A DNA stretch of 5,340 nucleotides, taken from assembly GCA_021811925.1 (NCBI GenBank), contig JAKAPY010000124.1:1-5340 (forward strand). The letters run 5' to 3'. This DNA comes from Thermoplasmata archaeon (GTDB lineage: Archaea; Thermoplasmatota; Thermoplasmata; Sysuiplasmatales; Sysuiplasmataceae). The translations under genes were made by a program, and so were the position numbers. Numbering within the stretch: the first letter of the stretch is position 1; each line of letters begins with the position of its first letter. A model generated the notes under the pieces. The model saw only the letters and a list, made by a program, of their open reading frames with translations. It had not been told where the DNA came from and ran no database searches. This document shows, piece by piece, positions 5,190-5,340 of this stretch.

Positions 5190-5340
5190 ATGCAGAAGCG
5201 CGATGTAAAGTATACTGAAATCGGAAAAGTGAAAACAAGATACACCGAGAAGGGTAAAGGCGAACCTCTGGTCCTGATACATGGCGGTTATGTTGGGCAG
5301 AACAGCACGTTTTTCTGCTGGGACCACAACTTTGACAGGT
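5190..5340 (+). CDS. Alpha/beta-hydrolase family protein, 5' end only
   Basis: Only the first 50 codons are present; the gene continues past the right edge. The product starts MQKRDVKYTEIGKVKTRY and reaches the strand-and-turn EPLVLIHGGYVGQNS (about 25-39). The HGG after a hydrophobic strand is the oxyanion-loop motif that follows beta-3 in alpha/beta hydrolases. The nucleophile elbow (GxSxG) and the rest of the catalytic triad lie outside the window, so esterase, C-C hydrolase, epoxide hydrolase and dehalogenase roles remain open. The ATG has GGGAG 7 nt upstream, a good ribosome site. The frame is open back to about 5019, but that part has no family resemblance. It has the same direction as the cyclodeaminase-family gene, but the 321-bp gap suggests its own promoter. 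Confidence 0.78.
   Translation, partial: MQKRDVKYTEIGKVKTRYTEKGKGEPLVLIHGGYVGQNSTFFCWDHNFDR

Noticed and set aside
4865..5245. 126-codon minus-strand open frame across the gap and the hydrolase 5' end
   Set aside because: It overlaps a recognisable hydrolase start antisense, has an unlikely composition rich in W, S, F and C, and shows no motif.

Overview
The window looks like part of a catabolic gene cluster from an archaeon, or possibly a bacterium with similar codon habits. Base composition is near 50% GC. Arginine is often AGG/AGA and isoleucine is often ATA. The upstream regions of the two divergent genes have T/A-rich boxes centred about 26-27 bp before the most plausible ATG codons, as expected for archaeal TATA promoters with leaderless transcripts. 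I see no convincing bacterial -35/-10 pairs. I cannot name the organism; a thermoplasmatal or related environmental archaeon is only a guess.

Left part, minus strand (reading right to left from 3621 to 1). A small START/SRPBCC-fold protein (3169-3621) is followed by a crotonase-fold enoyl-CoA hydratase/isomerase-like protein (2299-3039). Next come a CoxM-type FAD subunit of a molybdenum hydroxylase (1254-2180), a CoxG-type SRPBCC protein (641-1099) and a dihydrodipicolinate synthase/N-acetylneuraminate lyase-family aldolase or hydro-lyase (639 to beyond position 1). The last two genes are separated by one base. The others are 106-154 bp apart, so there may be internal promoters. A doubtful 35-residue reading frame lies between coxM and coxG.

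Right part, plus strand. An ornithine cyclodeaminase/mu-crystallin-family NAD(P)-dependent protein (3804-4868) is transcribed away from the left group across a 182-bp divergent control region. That region holds two candidate TATA boxes and a perfect 12-bp palindrome (3693-3704). A 321-bp stretch without a convincing gene (4869-5189) carries two inverted repeats. The 5' end of an alpha/beta-hydrolase-like gene (5190 to the window edge) follows.

How the genes may work together (inference): a molybdenum hydroxylase needs an FAD subunit (CoxM), a 2Fe-2S subunit (CoxS) and a molybdopterin subunit (CoxL); only the first is in the window. The neighbours are a crotonase, a Schiff-base aldolase, an imine/ketimine-type oxidoreductase family member, a hydrolase and two SRPBCC proteins. 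This mix suggests hydroxylation followed by hydrolysis, CoA-dependent steps and C-C cleavage of an organic substrate, rather than plain CO oxidation. Several members lack residues that define the best-known enzyme of their family, so their textbook names should not be taken as functions. No regulator, RNA gene, CRISPR array, insertion sequence or origin was seen.
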